Below are positions 10,434-20,165 of a DNA stretch of 64,000 nucleotides, piece by piece; within the stretch, counting starts at the first letter, position 1; the number at the start of each line of letters is the position of its first letter. The notes beneath the pieces are model-generated. The model made no database searches, had not been told where the DNA came from, and saw only the letters and a list, made by a program, of their open reading frames with translations. Both the position numbers and the translations under genes were made by a program. The DNA comes from Ancylomarina sp. 16SWW S1-10-2 (lineage in GTDB: Bacteria > Bacteroidota > Bacteroidia > Bacteroidales > Marinifilaceae). Location: the NCBI RefSeq assembly GCF_009669305.1, contig NZ_SADB01000003.1, positions 62,001 to 126,000 of the forward strand, given 5' to 3'.

Positions 10434-10603
10434 AGCCTGCAGAGAGAATGGGTCTTTTATTTCCAATAAATGAGTATGTCTTGCATTATAACCTAATATG
10501 TGAATGCAATCGAACTCATAACGACATGTATTTTACTAGGAGAGACTAGTGTAATCTTCTTGTTTCTTTCCTTTGATACAAGAAATTTTAAATATAAAAA
10601 TAA

Positions 10604-12121
10604 ATGAAATCAATCGTTTCCAAATTGGTGTTAGTAACTATTGCTCTAAGCATTTTTACTTCAATAAATACCGATGCACAAGTTAAAAAACCAAATATTC
10701 TTTGGATTGTTGCCGAAGATCTGAATCCAAATATGGGTTGTTATGGAGATACAATCAATATGGGGCATACGCCTGTTATTGATAAGATGGCAACAGATGG
10801 TGTTCTGTTTAAAAGAGCTTATGCTACAGCTCCAGTTTGTTCTGCTTGTCGTTCTGCTTTTATAACAGGTGAAATGCAAACCACAACAGGTACTCAGAAT
10901 CATCGTTCAAGTCGTACGACTGATGGTGAGGTCGTGCCTGAAGAATTGAGAATTTACTTACCAGACGGAATTAAAACATTACCAGAATTAATGAAAGAAG
11001 CTGGTTATTTTACGTTTAACAGTGGTAAAGATGATTATAACTTCTTTTACGATAGAACCAAGTTATACGATGTTGGTAATGCAAAAGATTATGTACCAGG
11101 AATGAATGGTTGGCAAGGAAATCATCCAGAGCATAATTTGTCGTGGACAGAAGATGTTTGGGGATCGAGACCAGATAAAAACCAAGCTTGGTTTGGTCAG
11201 ATAGAAATAATGGGTGGAAAAAGAGATTACAAATACGTGCGTGAAGGAGAAAAGTTAGCTACTAATGATGTGCCTTTACCTCCTTATTATCCAAATATAA
11301 AATCTCAACGTGAAGCTTGGACTCAGCATTATAATGCTGGTAGAGGTTCAGATACTCGTATTGAATTAATATTGAAACAGCTCGAGGCCGATGGAGAATT
11401 AGATAATACAATAGTATTCTTTTTCTCAGATCATGGAAGTCCTACATCATTGCATCACAAACAGTTTTGTTACGAAGATGGATTGCATGTGCCTTTAATG
11501 GTTATTGGAAATAACCCGTCAATTAAACCAGGAACAGAAGTCGAAGATTTGGTGTCATTATTGGATGTTACTGCAACAACAATGGCTTTAGCCGGATTAA
11601 AAGTGCCTGACTATATGGATGGACAGGATTTATTTGCAAAAGATTATAAGCCTTCAGAATATATTTTTGGTGCTCGTGATCGTTGTGACTTTACGATTGA
11701 TAGAATTAGAACTGTACGCTCAGACAAGTATCGTTACATTCGAAATTTTTGGCCAGAGCGTCCTATGATGCAACCTAGTTATAGAGATTTAAAACCGATT
11801 GTTAAGGATCTTAAGCAAGCTTACGCTGATGGTAAATTAACACCTTATCAGGAAACTTTCTGGTTTGGTCCTCGCCCAGAGGAGGAATTATATGATATTG
11901 AAGCCGATCCATTTGAAATGAATAATTTGGCGACAGATTCTAAGTACAAATCAATACTTAAAAAGCATAGAAAAGTACTGAATAAATGGATTAAAGAAAC
12001 GGATGATAAAGGGCAATACCCTGAAGATCCTGCTCAGTTGGAAGCGACTTATAATCTTTGGAAAAATCGTCCTCAGTTTAAGAATGCAAAGGTAAACCCT
12101 GAGTACGATCAATTTAAGTAG
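10604..12121 (+). CDS. S1 family sulfatase with CSACR active site
   Basis: The 505-residue secreted protein (signal ending near FTSINTDAQ) has a sulfatase fold with an AEDLNPNMGCYG metal site, so the first acidic pair is Glu-Asp rather than Asp-Asp. The active-site sequence is CSACRSAFITG, in which Ala replaces the usual Pro; C-x-(P/A)-x-R is an accepted formylglycine motif, so activity is expected. FFFSDHGSP is the C-terminal metal motif. The length is typical of S1. A strong terminator begins 50 bp downstream. The related gene at 20166 shares the AED metal motif but has CSPSR. Subfamily assignment would need a SulfAtlas search. Confidence 0.9.
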   Translation: MKSIVSKLVLVTIALSIFTSINTDAQVKKPNILWIVAEDLNPNMGCYGDTINMGHTPVIDKMATDGVLFKRAYATAPVCSACRSAFITGEMQTTTGTQNHRSSRTTDGEVVPEELRIYLPDGIKTLPELMKEAGYFTFNSGKDDYNFFYDRTKLYDVGNAKDYVPGMNGWQGNHPEHNLSWTEDVWGSRPDKNQAWFGQIEIMGGKRDYKYVREGEKLATNDVPLPPYYPNIKSQREAWTQHYNAGRGSDTRIELILKQLEADGELDNTIVFFFSDHGSPTSLHHKQFCYEDGLHVPLMVIGNNPSIKPGTEVEDLVSLLDVTATTMALAGLKVPDYMDGQDLFAKDYKPSEYIFGARDRCDFTIDRIRTVRSDKYRYIRNFWPERPMMQPSYRDLKPIVKDLKQAYADGKLTPYQETFWFGPRPEEELYDIEADPFEMNNLATDSKYKSILKKHRKVLNKWIKETDDKGQYPEDPAQLEATYNLWKNRPQFKNAKVNPEYDQFK

Positions 12122-12169
12122 AATTTATTTTGAAGAATAGTTAGTTAGATAGTTAGTAATCTTGAGAGA

Positions 12170-12215
12170 AGCATTAAATAGTATTTACACAAATACTGTT
12201 TAATGCTTTTTTTTT
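12170..12215 (+). terminator. Rho-independent terminator after sulfatase
   Basis: A 17-bp stem (12170-12186 pairing with 12191-12207) with a 4-base loop is followed by a run of nine T. It ends the first operon. Confidence 0.92.
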
Positions 12216-12351
12216 GATCTAAAGTGTTGTTTTGCTTACTATTGATGTTTCGTTAAGATGAAAGCTTAAAGAATCAAAAATAGCTTGTATTTGCAGATAA
12301 ACATGTAATATTTACTACTGCGCACATTCTATGAACTGTCAGAAACATTTA

Positions 12352-12365
12352 AGCAATCGTTTTCA
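12352..12365 (-). promoter_or_regulatory. Candidate LacI-type operator
   Basis: On the minus strand this reads TGAAAACGATTGCT, which fits the LacI-family consensus TGnAAnCGnTTnCA except the last base. The AACGATTGC core recurs at 24489 and 30281 upstream of the SusC operons. It lies 118 bp before the GH2 start at 12484. Confidence 0.45.
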
Positions 12366-12483
12366 GGTATTTTTGAATAGTGATAAGTTTAGATTTAAAG
12401 TTTAACTTATTTGTAAAAAAATCATTTGTTTTACTGATCTCAAATTGCAACTATTAGAAAATTAAATAAAGCCGATTTTAAAA

Positions 12484-15400
12484 ATGAAGAAATTATTATT
12501 CCTATTATTCTTAGCGATAAGTATGAATCTATTGGCTCAAGAGCGAATTAATTTCAATTCAGACTGGAAGTTTAAATTAAACGATCAAACTAAGGCTGAA
12601 CTTGTGACTTATGATGATTCAGATTGGCGCGTATTGGATTTGCCTCATGATTGGAGCATCGAAGGAGAATATGATATAAATAATCCAATGGGGGGGCAAT
12701 GTGGTTATTTGCCTTCGGGAATTGGCTGGTACCGTAAAACGATTGCCGTTCCTACCAATTGGAAAGGGAAACATGTTGAGGTGGCTTTCGATGGGGTGTT
12801 CATGAACAGCACAGTTTGGGCCAATGGCAGAAAATTAGGTGTTCGTCCGTATGGTTGGATATCTTTTGCATATGATATTAGTAAGGAAACAATGAGTTCT
12901 GATTCAATAACCTTTGCTGTTCGTGTGGATAATGACAAGCAACCGTCAGCACGTTGGTACACAGGTAGTGGTATTTATGCCAATACTTGGATCGATGTAA
13001 AAGAAAATATACATGTTGCCAATTCTGGTATTTTCATTCGAACCAAAGGATCTACTGTTGAGATTGATACGGAAATAAAGAATGAATTGGATAAAAAAGC
13101 AAAATTGACTCTCCTAACTTCTATAAAGGATCAATCAGGTAAGATTGTTGCAAGCAGAAAGGATAAATTGAAAGTTGATGCTTCCAATTCTTTTAAAGTC
13201 AATCAAACTATTGATTTGGATCAAGCTAAATTATGGTCTTTAGAAAATCCATATTTATATACTGCAGTAAGTGAAATCAAATCTGGTAAGAAGGTACTAG
13301 ATCGTGTAGAAACTCGTTTTGGTGTTCGTGATATTGAGTGGAAACCAAAAACTGGGATGTGGATTAATGGCAAGAATGTAAAATTACAAGGTGTTTGTAA
13401 TCATCAGGATGCCGGAGCTTTAGGAGCTGCCGTCCCCGATAAAATTTTACGTTTCAGAATACAGCAACTTAAAGACATGGGTTGTAATGCAATTCGTACC
13501 GCTCACAATCCTCAAACACCTCAATTTTACGATATGTGCGATGAAATGGGCATGTTGGTAATGGATGAGATTTTCGATGGTTGGATGAAAAAGGCTGCCA
13601 ACGATTATGGAGCTCATTCGTTTCAAGAATGGTGGAATCGTGATTTAACTGATTGGATTAAACGTGATCGTAACCATCCTTCGGTGGTGATTTACAGTGT
13701 AGGAAACGAAACTCGTGGTGAAATTGGGAAAGATATTGTTACTCGTTGTCATGAATTGGATTCTACTCGTCTCGTAACTTCAGGTCATTCTGGTTCTGAA
13801 TATATGGATGTATTAGGCGTGAATGGAAGTAGTGAGAAAATGGGTTGGTTCGACACAATGGAAAAGGATCGTGTGTTCATCGGAACAGAAAATACGCATA
13901 CTTGGCAGGTTCGTGGTTTTTATAGAACCAAAACTTGGTATCGTGATGGTTATCCTAACAAAAGACAAAAATCGTACTATTATCCAGATTTAACAGAAGA
14001 AGAGGTATTCTCTTACGACTGGACCAACGCTGCCGGAAGAAATAATTACAAGCAAATATTCAATTCGAGCTACGACAATGGGATGGTACGATTAACTTCT
14101 CGTCAGAACATTGAACAATTGCGTGATATTCCATATTATGCAGGATCATTTCGATGGACTGGTCATGATTATATTGGTGAAGCAACTTATGTGCATGGCG
14201 GTTGGCCTTTTAAATCTTTTATGGGAGGAGCTATTGATATGGCAAATTTTGAGAAGGATTTATTCTACTTATATCAAAGCCAATGGACTTCAAAACCAAT
14301 GGTTCATATTCTTCCTCATTGGACTCATCCTACACTTAAAGAAGGCACTGAAATTCCTGTTTGGGTTTATTCAAATTGCGATGAGGTGGAGTTATTTCTT
14401 AATGGAAAGTCATTAGGTAAACTAAAGCCAGGAGCAAGCTGGGATAAAATGCAATGTCAATGGATGGTAGGTTGGACTCCGGGAGAATTAAAAGCAATTG
14501 CTTATAAAGATGGTAAACCTCTAGTTGAAAAAATCATTAGAACTGCTGAGGCTCCTACGCGTATTGCTTTATCTGTTGATGGAGAAGGTTTGAGTAATAA
14601 AAATAAAGATATTGTTCAGCTTCGAGTGACGACGACTGATGACAAAGGGGAATTCTATCCTTACGGGGAAAATAGAACTTATTTTCATGTCATTGGATCA
14701 GGAAAAATAAGAGCATTGGATAATGGAAGTCCGATAGATGTAGAAAAGCATTTTGAAGCAACAAATCGGATTGCTTTTTACGGCTTGACTCGTGCCTATA
14801 TTGAATCAACTGACGAAACGGGGAATATAGCTGTTTTAGCATCATGTATTTTAGGAGAGAAAAAGCAGGTTACTTCAAATAAGGTAAGTATTGATGCCGA
14901 ATTGATATCGCTTAGAGGCGACTTACCTAATTCTGATATTCAAATTTACTACACACTAGATGGAAGTGTTCCAACGACTAAATCTGTATTGTATAAAGGT
15001 GCATTTGAGGTTAAATTAGGAACAACGGTTAAAGCTTTAGTTGTAATGAATGGTAAAGAAGTTCAGCAATTGGAAGAACGTTTTGCAAATGATGAAGGTT
15101 TTGTTTGGAATGCCAAGGCGGTTGCTGCTAATCCTGGAGGAGATCAGGCAGAAGATGCTTCTTTTGATGATGCTAATATAGAAACTAAGGGTAGTGGTTT
15201 CAAAGGTAAAGGATATATCGATTTTGGAAGAAACAGTGGTGGATACGTAGAATGGTATCAGGAAAATGATGGAAGCGAAGGTGAATTTAATTTGCAAATT
15301 AGATATAGTGCAAATGATAAAATTCGATCTGAATATAAGATACAATTGACTATAAATGGGAAAAAGCAGGAACTGATACTACCTGCATTGGCTAATTATA

Positions 15401-15516
15401 GGAAAAATTGGTCTGTTTTTGAAGTAAAAGCACAATTGGGAACTGGTGCAAATACAATACGAGTAACAGCTTTGGAAGATGATGGTTTGAGTATCGATGA
15501 ATTATCTGTAAAGTAA
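12484..15516 (+). CDS. Large modular GH2 beta-galactosidase with C-terminal carbohydrate-binding module
   Basis: The 1010-residue protein has a cleavable signal (LAISMNLLAQ). The GH2 core shows GIGWYRKTIAVP, STVWANGRKLGVRPYGW, the barrel entry LQGVCNHQDAGALGAAV, acid/base Glu in IYSVGNETRG and nucleophile Glu in FIGTENTHTW. A DUF4982/Big-like region is followed near residues 800-860 by a chitobiase-type beta-sandwich (IYYTLDGSVPTTKSVLYKG) and, from about residue 885, by a CBM6/CBM35-like module (GYIDFGRNSGGYVEWYQ to DDGLSIDELSV). It is the first gene of its unit, after a terminator and a LacI-like box. The galactoside preference is inferred from context. Confidence 0.88.
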   Translation: MKKLLFLLFLAISMNLLAQERINFNSDWKFKLNDQTKAELVTYDDSDWRVLDLPHDWSIEGEYDINNPMGGQCGYLPSGIGWYRKTIAVPTNWKGKHVEVAFDGVFMNSTVWANGRKLGVRPYGWISFAYDISKETMSSDSITFAVRVDNDKQPSARWYTGSGIYANTWIDVKENIHVANSGIFIRTKGSTVEIDTEIKNELDKKAKLTLLTSIKDQSGKIVASRKDKLKVDASNSFKVNQTIDLDQAKLWSLENPYLYTAVSEIKSGKKVLDRVETRFGVRDIEWKPKTGMWINGKNVKLQGVCNHQDAGALGAAVPDKILRFRIQQLKDMGCNAIRTAHNPQTPQFYDMCDEMGMLVMDEIFDGWMKKAANDYGAHSFQEWWNRDLTDWIKRDRNHPSVVIYSVGNETRGEIGKDIVTRCHELDSTRLVTSGHSGSEYMDVLGVNGSSEKMGWFDTMEKDRVFIGTENTHTWQVRGFYRTKTWYRDGYPNKRQKSYYYPDLTEEEVFSYDWTNAAGRNNYKQIFNSSYDNGMVRLTSRQNIEQLRDIPYYAGSFRWTGHDYIGEATYVHGGWPFKSFMGGAIDMANFEKDLFYLYQSQWTSKPMVHILPHWTHPTLKEGTEIPVWVYSNCDEVELFLNGKSLGKLKPGASWDKMQCQWMVGWTPGELKAIAYKDGKPLVEKIIRTAEAPTRIALSVDGEGLSNKNKDIVQLRVTTTDDKGEFYPYGENRTYFHVIGSGKIRALDNGSPIDVEKHFEATNRIAFYGLTRAYIESTDETGNIAVLASCILGEKKQVTSNKVSIDAELISLRGDLPNSDIQIYYTLDGSVPTTKSVLYKGAFEVKLGTTVKALVVMNGKEVQQLEERFANDEGFVWNAKAVAANPGGDQAEDASFDDANIETKGSGFKGKGYIDFGRNSGGYVEWYQENDGSEGEFNLQIRYSANDKIRSEYKIQLTINGKKQELILPALANYRKNWSVFEVKAQLGTGANTIRVTALEDDGLSIDELSVK

Positions 15517-15569
15517 GTTGCTGATTAGTAGTAAAGATTAAATGATTTTGAAATTTTATTCTAGATAAG

Positions 15570-17492
15570 ATGAAAAGAAGAGATTTTTTTGTGAAAGGCG
15601 CATTAGGAGTTGTTGCAACCAGTTTACTTCCAGTTGTTGCAAGTGCTGCTCCTTCCATTATAAATACAAATATGTCCGATCGGTCGAAAGACAAATGGCT
15701 ACAGGTTGGTTCAGGAAAACGAGGAATTCCCAATAGAGAACAAATAATAGATGTTGATATTCTTGTGATTGGTGCCGGAATGGCAGGGATTTCGGCTGCA
15801 GTATCTGCGGCCAGACATGGTGCAAAAACGCTATTAATTCAGGACAGACCAGTTTTGGGTGGTAATGCTTCAAGCGAAATGCGTGTGACTGTAAATGGAG
15901 CTCCACAAGAACGAGAAACAGGGATTATTGAAGAGATACTCATTGAAAATTGGGTGTATAACAAGCAGGAATCTTATCCTGTTTGGGATCATGTTTTGTA
16001 TAACTATATCACGCGTCAGCCTAATTTAAAATTGATGCTAAACACGCAGGCTATTGATGCTGTGATGGATGGTGATAAAATTAAGTCTGCAATTTGTTGG
16101 GGATTAACCAACGAAACTGAATATACTATAAATGCAAGTCAGTTTATTGATTGTTCGGGCGATGGACTTTTAGCAGCAATTGCAGGTGCTGAATATAGAA
16201 CAGGACGCGAAGGAAAAGATGAGTTTAACGAATCGTATGCTCCAGATCAGCCAGATGGTTGGACAATGGGAGAGTGTATCATGATGATTACGAAAGATAT
16301 GGGGCGCCCAATGCCATTTAAAGCTCCAGATTATGCTTTACCGTTTGATTACGAAACAGCTTTTAAGGATAAGCACCGTAGATTAAAACAGTTGAAAGAA
16401 GGATTTTGGTGGATTGAAGTTTGTGATGATTATGATATTATTGCTAAACGAGAGGATACGCGTCATAAGTTAATGGCTTATTTTTACGGTGTTTGGGATT
16501 ATATTAAAAATTCGGGAAACCATCCCGAAGCAGATAATTTAGCGCTTGATTGGATTGGTTCCATTCCGGGTCGTCGGGAGTCTCGCCGTTTTATGAGTGA
16601 TTACATTTTAACACAGAACGATATATTGAAAAATCCTCATTTTGAAGATGCTATTGGTTTTGGAGGTTGGTCGTTGGATGAACACAATCCAGGTGGTATT
16701 GAGAATTTGAGCGAGCCAGCAAGTTATTTCCATCAAAAATCAAAAGAAATATACGAAGTGCCTTATGGCATTTTATATTCAAAGAATATTGAGAACCTTT
16801 CCTTCGCGGGCCGAAATGCAAGTTTAACACATATTGCTTTATCTTCAACTCGAATTATTTCTACTTGTGCCCTCATGGGACAGGCTGTAGGTACAGGTGC
16901 TGCAATTTGTCTTCAAAAAGGAATCAATCCTCGAGAATTGCGTAAAAAGCACATGGATGAATTGCAGGAACAATTGTTACGCGATGATGTGTTTATTCCG
17001 AATCGTCCAGCAGTAGATACTAATGATTTGGCTAAGAAAGCAGACGAAATTATGGGATCATCAACCGTTTCGGGAAATTCTAAATTTTTGATCGATGGTG
17101 TTTCTCGTGATCGTGGCGAAGAAATTCATCATTGGGAATCGAATGGTCTTGATGCTGAACTTCAGTTGGAATGGAAAAAACCAGTGAAAATTTCAAGAGT
17201 AGAATTGAAAGGGGATACCAATGTGTTACGAAAAATAATGATGCATAAAAATCCGCAAAAGAATATCCAACAAAAGCAGATTCTTGATGTGCCACCAGAA
17301 TTGATTAAAACAGCTACTGTTGAAGCTCGAGTGAGAGGGCAATGGGTTGAAGTTGCTAAAATTGAAGAGAATATTACTCGATTAATAAAAACCAGTTTCG
17401 ATCAGGTAAAAACGACGGCAATTCGTGTTAAATTGAAAGAAACCTGGGGTTATAAAAATGCAAAATTGTTTGAAATACGTTGTTATTCATGA
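15570..17492 (+). CDS. Tat-exported FAD-dependent oxidoreductase with discoidin-like C-terminus
   Basis: The 640-residue protein begins with a Tat-type signal (KRRDFFVKGALG) and a typical Ala-rich cleavage region near residue 27. Residues 62-100 form the Rossmann FAD site: DILVIGAGMAGISAA, then a glycine-rich GGNASSEMRV segment typical of the PF12831 FAD_oxidored family. The last 130 residues (HHWESNGLDAELQLEW and onward) look like a discoidin/F5-8C-type beta-sandwich. The Tat route fits a protein exported with bound flavin. Its stop overlaps the next gene's ATG by 4 bp, implying a functional pair. The substrate is unknown; a sugar or galactan-derived compound is inferred from the PUL setting. 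Confidence 0.82.
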   Translation: MKRRDFFVKGALGVVATSLLPVVASAAPSIINTNMSDRSKDKWLQVGSGKRGIPNREQIIDVDILVIGAGMAGISAAVSAARHGAKTLLIQDRPVLGGNASSEMRVTVNGAPQERETGIIEEILIENWVYNKQESYPVWDHVLYNYITRQPNLKLMLNTQAIDAVMDGDKIKSAICWGLTNETEYTINASQFIDCSGDGLLAAIAGAEYRTGREGKDEFNESYAPDQPDGWTMGECIMMITKDMGRPMPFKAPDYALPFDYETAFKDKHRRLKQLKEGFWWIEVCDDYDIIAKREDTRHKLMAYFYGVWDYIKNSGNHPEADNLALDWIGSIPGRRESRRFMSDYILTQNDILKNPHFEDAIGFGGWSLDEHNPGGIENLSEPASYFHQKSKEIYEVPYGILYSKNIENLSFAGRNASLTHIALSSTRIISTCALMGQAVGTGAAICLQKGINPRELRKKHMDELQEQLLRDDVFIPNRPAVDTNDLAKKADEIMGSSTVSGNSKFLIDGVSRDRGEEIHHWESNGLDAELQLEWKKPVKISRVELKGDTNVLRKIMMHKNPQKNIQQKQILDVPPELIKTATVEARVRGQWVEVAKIEENITRLIKTSFDQVKTTAIRVKLKETWGYKNAKLFEIRCYS

Positions 17493-18622
17493 TTTTTATT
17501 AAGCTTAGAAATATAGCCTTGTTTTTATGTCTGTTGCTACCTTTTAATAAGTTGGTGGCAGCAGATATTACATTGTCATCTCAAAGTGAAAAGGTGCATC
17601 AGGTCATTTACAAGCATCCTGCACAAAAAGATTCAAGTCAAATGAATCAAACCCTTTTTGAGACTCCCGACAAGGCGTTTTATATGGATGTTGTTTCTGT
17701 TTACTGTTTTGCAGATGTTTGTAAAATAGATACGGTGCGAATTTATTGGAATGATATAGGAAAGTATCAGAAATTTGAATTAAAACCAGGTATTAATCTT
17801 GAAAAAGCAAAAGGAGAGGTGTTTACTGCTCCAGATTATAAAAAACTTCAATTGATTTTAAAAGACGAAAATTCGCCGTTTAAAAATATCAGTATAGACA
17901 ATATAATTAGTACGCAACAAACAGAATATGGTGATATTGATGCTTTTTCAGGAGCTACGGCCATTAATTTAGATGAAAGTGTTTCGATTAAAGGAGCGGT
18001 ATTAACTGTTTACACTCTTTGGCATTGGGCAAATGGAGGTTTAGTAAGTATGATTAGGAAAATTACTGCTGATGCTGCAAATAGTATGGATCTGATCGAT
18101 TATTTGGCAAATAAGGATGTTGAACACAAACTTTTTGCGATAGAACAGTTAACCAAGCGAAAGGCTTATGACGCTCTCTTGCTGGAGTCTGTTAAAAGTC
18201 AATACGGAGTAGAATCTCAAAAGTTAAAAAGAAGTGTTATTTCTTATTTGGAGAATGCTCCAGAAGAAGTATACATCAATGCTATTATGGATTTGTTCGA
18301 TTCTGATAATTCAAAGCAACGAATTGATTGCTTACAATCACTAATCGTTAGCGATACTCATCTTACTGTTGATTTGTATCAAAAACTTTATCGGCAATTA
18401 TGCCATCAGAAAACTTACCATGAAGTAGATTTACTTTTTACACTTCTTGAGAAAAACACTACTTTTTCTGATGAGCAAATAGACCCTTTATTTATATTTT
18501 TAACCAACTCGAATATTTTGATCTCGCGAAGAGCTTATTGGTTTCTAGAGAATAAAAATATAAACAAAAGACAAGAGAAAATTTTAAAAGAATTTTTAAA
18601 AAAGAATAGTGAATATTTGTAA
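17489..18622 (+). CDS. Secreted protein with FMN-attachment-like motif and helical-repeat C-terminus
   Basis: I place the start at the ATG at 17489, giving an ATGA overlap with the FAD oxidoreductase, rather than the upstream TTG at 17480. The 377-residue product has a signal peptide (ALFLCLLLPFNKLVAA). Residues 151-157 are DAFSGAT, matching the D-x-x-S/T-G-A-T motif at which ApbE-type transferases attach FMN in FMN-binding domains. Residues about 195-370 are helical and leucine-rich and resemble HEAT-like repeats (DYLANKDVEHKLFAIEQLTK). The overlap suggests it is an electron-transfer or docking partner of the FAD enzyme. The FMN-bind call rests on one motif and on the genetic coupling, so the fold is uncertain. 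Confidence 0.6.
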   Translation: MIFIKLRNIALFLCLLLPFNKLVAADITLSSQSEKVHQVIYKHPAQKDSSQMNQTLFETPDKAFYMDVVSVYCFADVCKIDTVRIYWNDIGKYQKFELKPGINLEKAKGEVFTAPDYKKLQLILKDENSPFKNISIDNIISTQQTEYGDIDAFSGATAINLDESVSIKGAVLTVYTLWHWANGGLVSMIRKITADAANSMDLIDYLANKDVEHKLFAIEQLTKRKAYDALLLESVKSQYGVESQKLKRSVISYLENAPEEVYINAIMDLFDSDNSKQRIDCLQSLIVSDTHLTVDLYQKLYRQLCHQKTYHEVDLLFTLLEKNTTFSDEQIDPLFIFLTNSNILISRRAYWFLENKNINKRQEKILKEFLKKNSEYL

Positions 18623-18801
18623 ATTAAAGTGAGGTGAATTTTATATTGTTCCAATTTTCGACATATAGAACAGTCTTGAATGTTAGAATTGTCCTTAATA
18701 ATGGAGATTTTACGGATAAATACAAGAACTAAACTTAGAAAGACAATTACTCACTTAAAAAGTATAATATTCGTACTTAGATAATTAAAAAAAACAAAAT
18801 A

Positions 18802-20151
18802 ATGATAAAGCAGGTAATTATAGCATTTCTTGTTATGGCAAGTTTGCAAGTGGTAGCACAGAAAAAACCGAATGTAGTTGTGTTTTTTGTTGATGATTTA
18901 GGATGGGCTGATGTTGGGTATCAAAACCCAGAATTCAATACACCTAATATCGATCAGTTTAAAAAAGAAGGTGTGAACTTTGACAGAGCATATGTTGCTA
19001 CGCCAACTTGTAGCCCAAGTCGTGCGTCATTATTGACAGGAAAGGAACCTATTCGACTACAAATGCCTCGACACATTACTCAACCTGATAAAAAAACAGG
19101 TCGAAATACAAAAAAATACAATCTATGGCCTACTGATCCAGTTCAGATGCCATCAATCAATTGGTTACCATTGGACGAAATCACCTATGCTGAACGCTTA
19201 AAGGAATTTGGCTATTATAATATGTTTATTGGAAAATGGCATTTAGGTCATGAACCTTATCACCCAATTCATCAAGGTTTCGATGAGCAGTATGGAACGA
19301 GTAATTTTGGTCATCCAACCAGTTATTACCAACCATTCTTTAAATTTATGAATCCTCTAAAGGATATTTCTGACGATAAGTATTTAACCGATGTTTTGAC
19401 GGATAAGGCTGTCGATTTCATTGAAAACTATGATAAGAATCAGCCTTTTAGTTTAACGGTTTGGCATTATGGTGTTCATGGTCCTCAGGTTGGACGTAAA
19501 GATCTAATTGCTCAGTATAAAGCTAAAGGATGGGAAGATCGTTATGCTGAATATGGTGCAATGGTTTCTGCAGTGGATGAATCCTTAGGAAGAATTAGAA
19601 AAGAACTTGAAGAAAAAGGAATTGCCGATAATACAATTATTTTATTTACATCCGATCAAGGTGGCTATTTTACTAATTTTCCACTAAGAGGTGGTAAAGT
19701 TGGCGGAAATACACTTGGTGAAGGTGGTGCACGCGTACCATTTGTTTTATATTATCCAGGGGTAACAAAAGCAAATACAACTTGTGATGTGCCTATTCAA
19801 ACCTTAGATGTTTATCCAACATTAGTTGAAATAGCATCAGGAAAAAAATGTATTGAGAAACAAATACAAGGTAAAAGTTTAATGCCACTATTAAAAGGTG
19901 AGAAATTTGCAGATCGTGATCTTCACTTTTTCCGCTCTTACGAAGATCAGTATTGTTCTATGATTTCAGGAGATTGGAAATATATAAAATACCATAAAGG
20001 GAAACCTCAACTGTATAATATTAAGAACGATATAGGAGAAGTTCGTAACCTTATTTATATGAAAACGGCTATTGCAAATAAAATGGCTAAGAGATTGAGC
20101 GATTGGGAACAGGAAGCTGTACCAAGTAAGGAATCATACAATTGTAAATAA
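18802..20151 (+). CDS. S1 family sulfatase
   Basis: The 449-residue secreted enzyme (signal MASLQVVAQ) contains the S1 motifs VDDLGWADVGYQ, CSPSRASLLTG (formylglycine Cys), GKWHLGHEPYHP and TSDQGGYF. It removes sulfate esters from a sugar in the periplasm; which position is not evident. The gene is 179 bp after the flavoprotein pair and 14 bp before another sulfatase, so the two sulfatases and the following GH2 probably form one transcript. It is shorter than the other sulfatases here, with few insertions around the active site. Confidence 0.93.
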   Translation: MIKQVIIAFLVMASLQVVAQKKPNVVVFFVDDLGWADVGYQNPEFNTPNIDQFKKEGVNFDRAYVATPTCSPSRASLLTGKEPIRLQMPRHITQPDKKTGRNTKKYNLWPTDPVQMPSINWLPLDEITYAERLKEFGYYNMFIGKWHLGHEPYHPIHQGFDEQYGTSNFGHPTSYYQPFFKFMNPLKDISDDKYLTDVLTDKAVDFIENYDKNQPFSLTVWHYGVHGPQVGRKDLIAQYKAKGWEDRYAEYGAMVSAVDESLGRIRKELEEKGIADNTIILFTSDQGGYFTNFPLRGGKVGGNTLGEGGARVPFVLYYPGVTKANTTCDVPIQTLDVYPTLVEIASGKKCIEKQIQGKSLMPLLKGEKFADRDLHFFRSYEDQYCSMISGDWKYIKYHKGKPQLYNIKNDIGEVRNLIYMKTAIANKMAKRLSDWEQEAVPSKESYNCK

Positions 20152-20165
20152 ATTCTAATCATATC

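Larger units (their letters stand above)
12122..12483. other. Intergenic region with terminator and LacI-type box
   Basis: This 362-bp gap separates two transcription units. It holds a strong hairpin terminator (12170-12215) and a LacI-like 14-mer (12352-12365). No open reading frame is supported. The promoter of the 12484 gene must lie between these two elements and the start codon, but no clear TAnnTTTG element was found. Confidence 0.7.

Noticed and set aside
17480-17488. TTG start for the flavin-motif protein
   Set aside because: The ATG at 17489 overlaps the preceding stop as ATGA, a common coupling arrangement, and gives a better signal peptide start.
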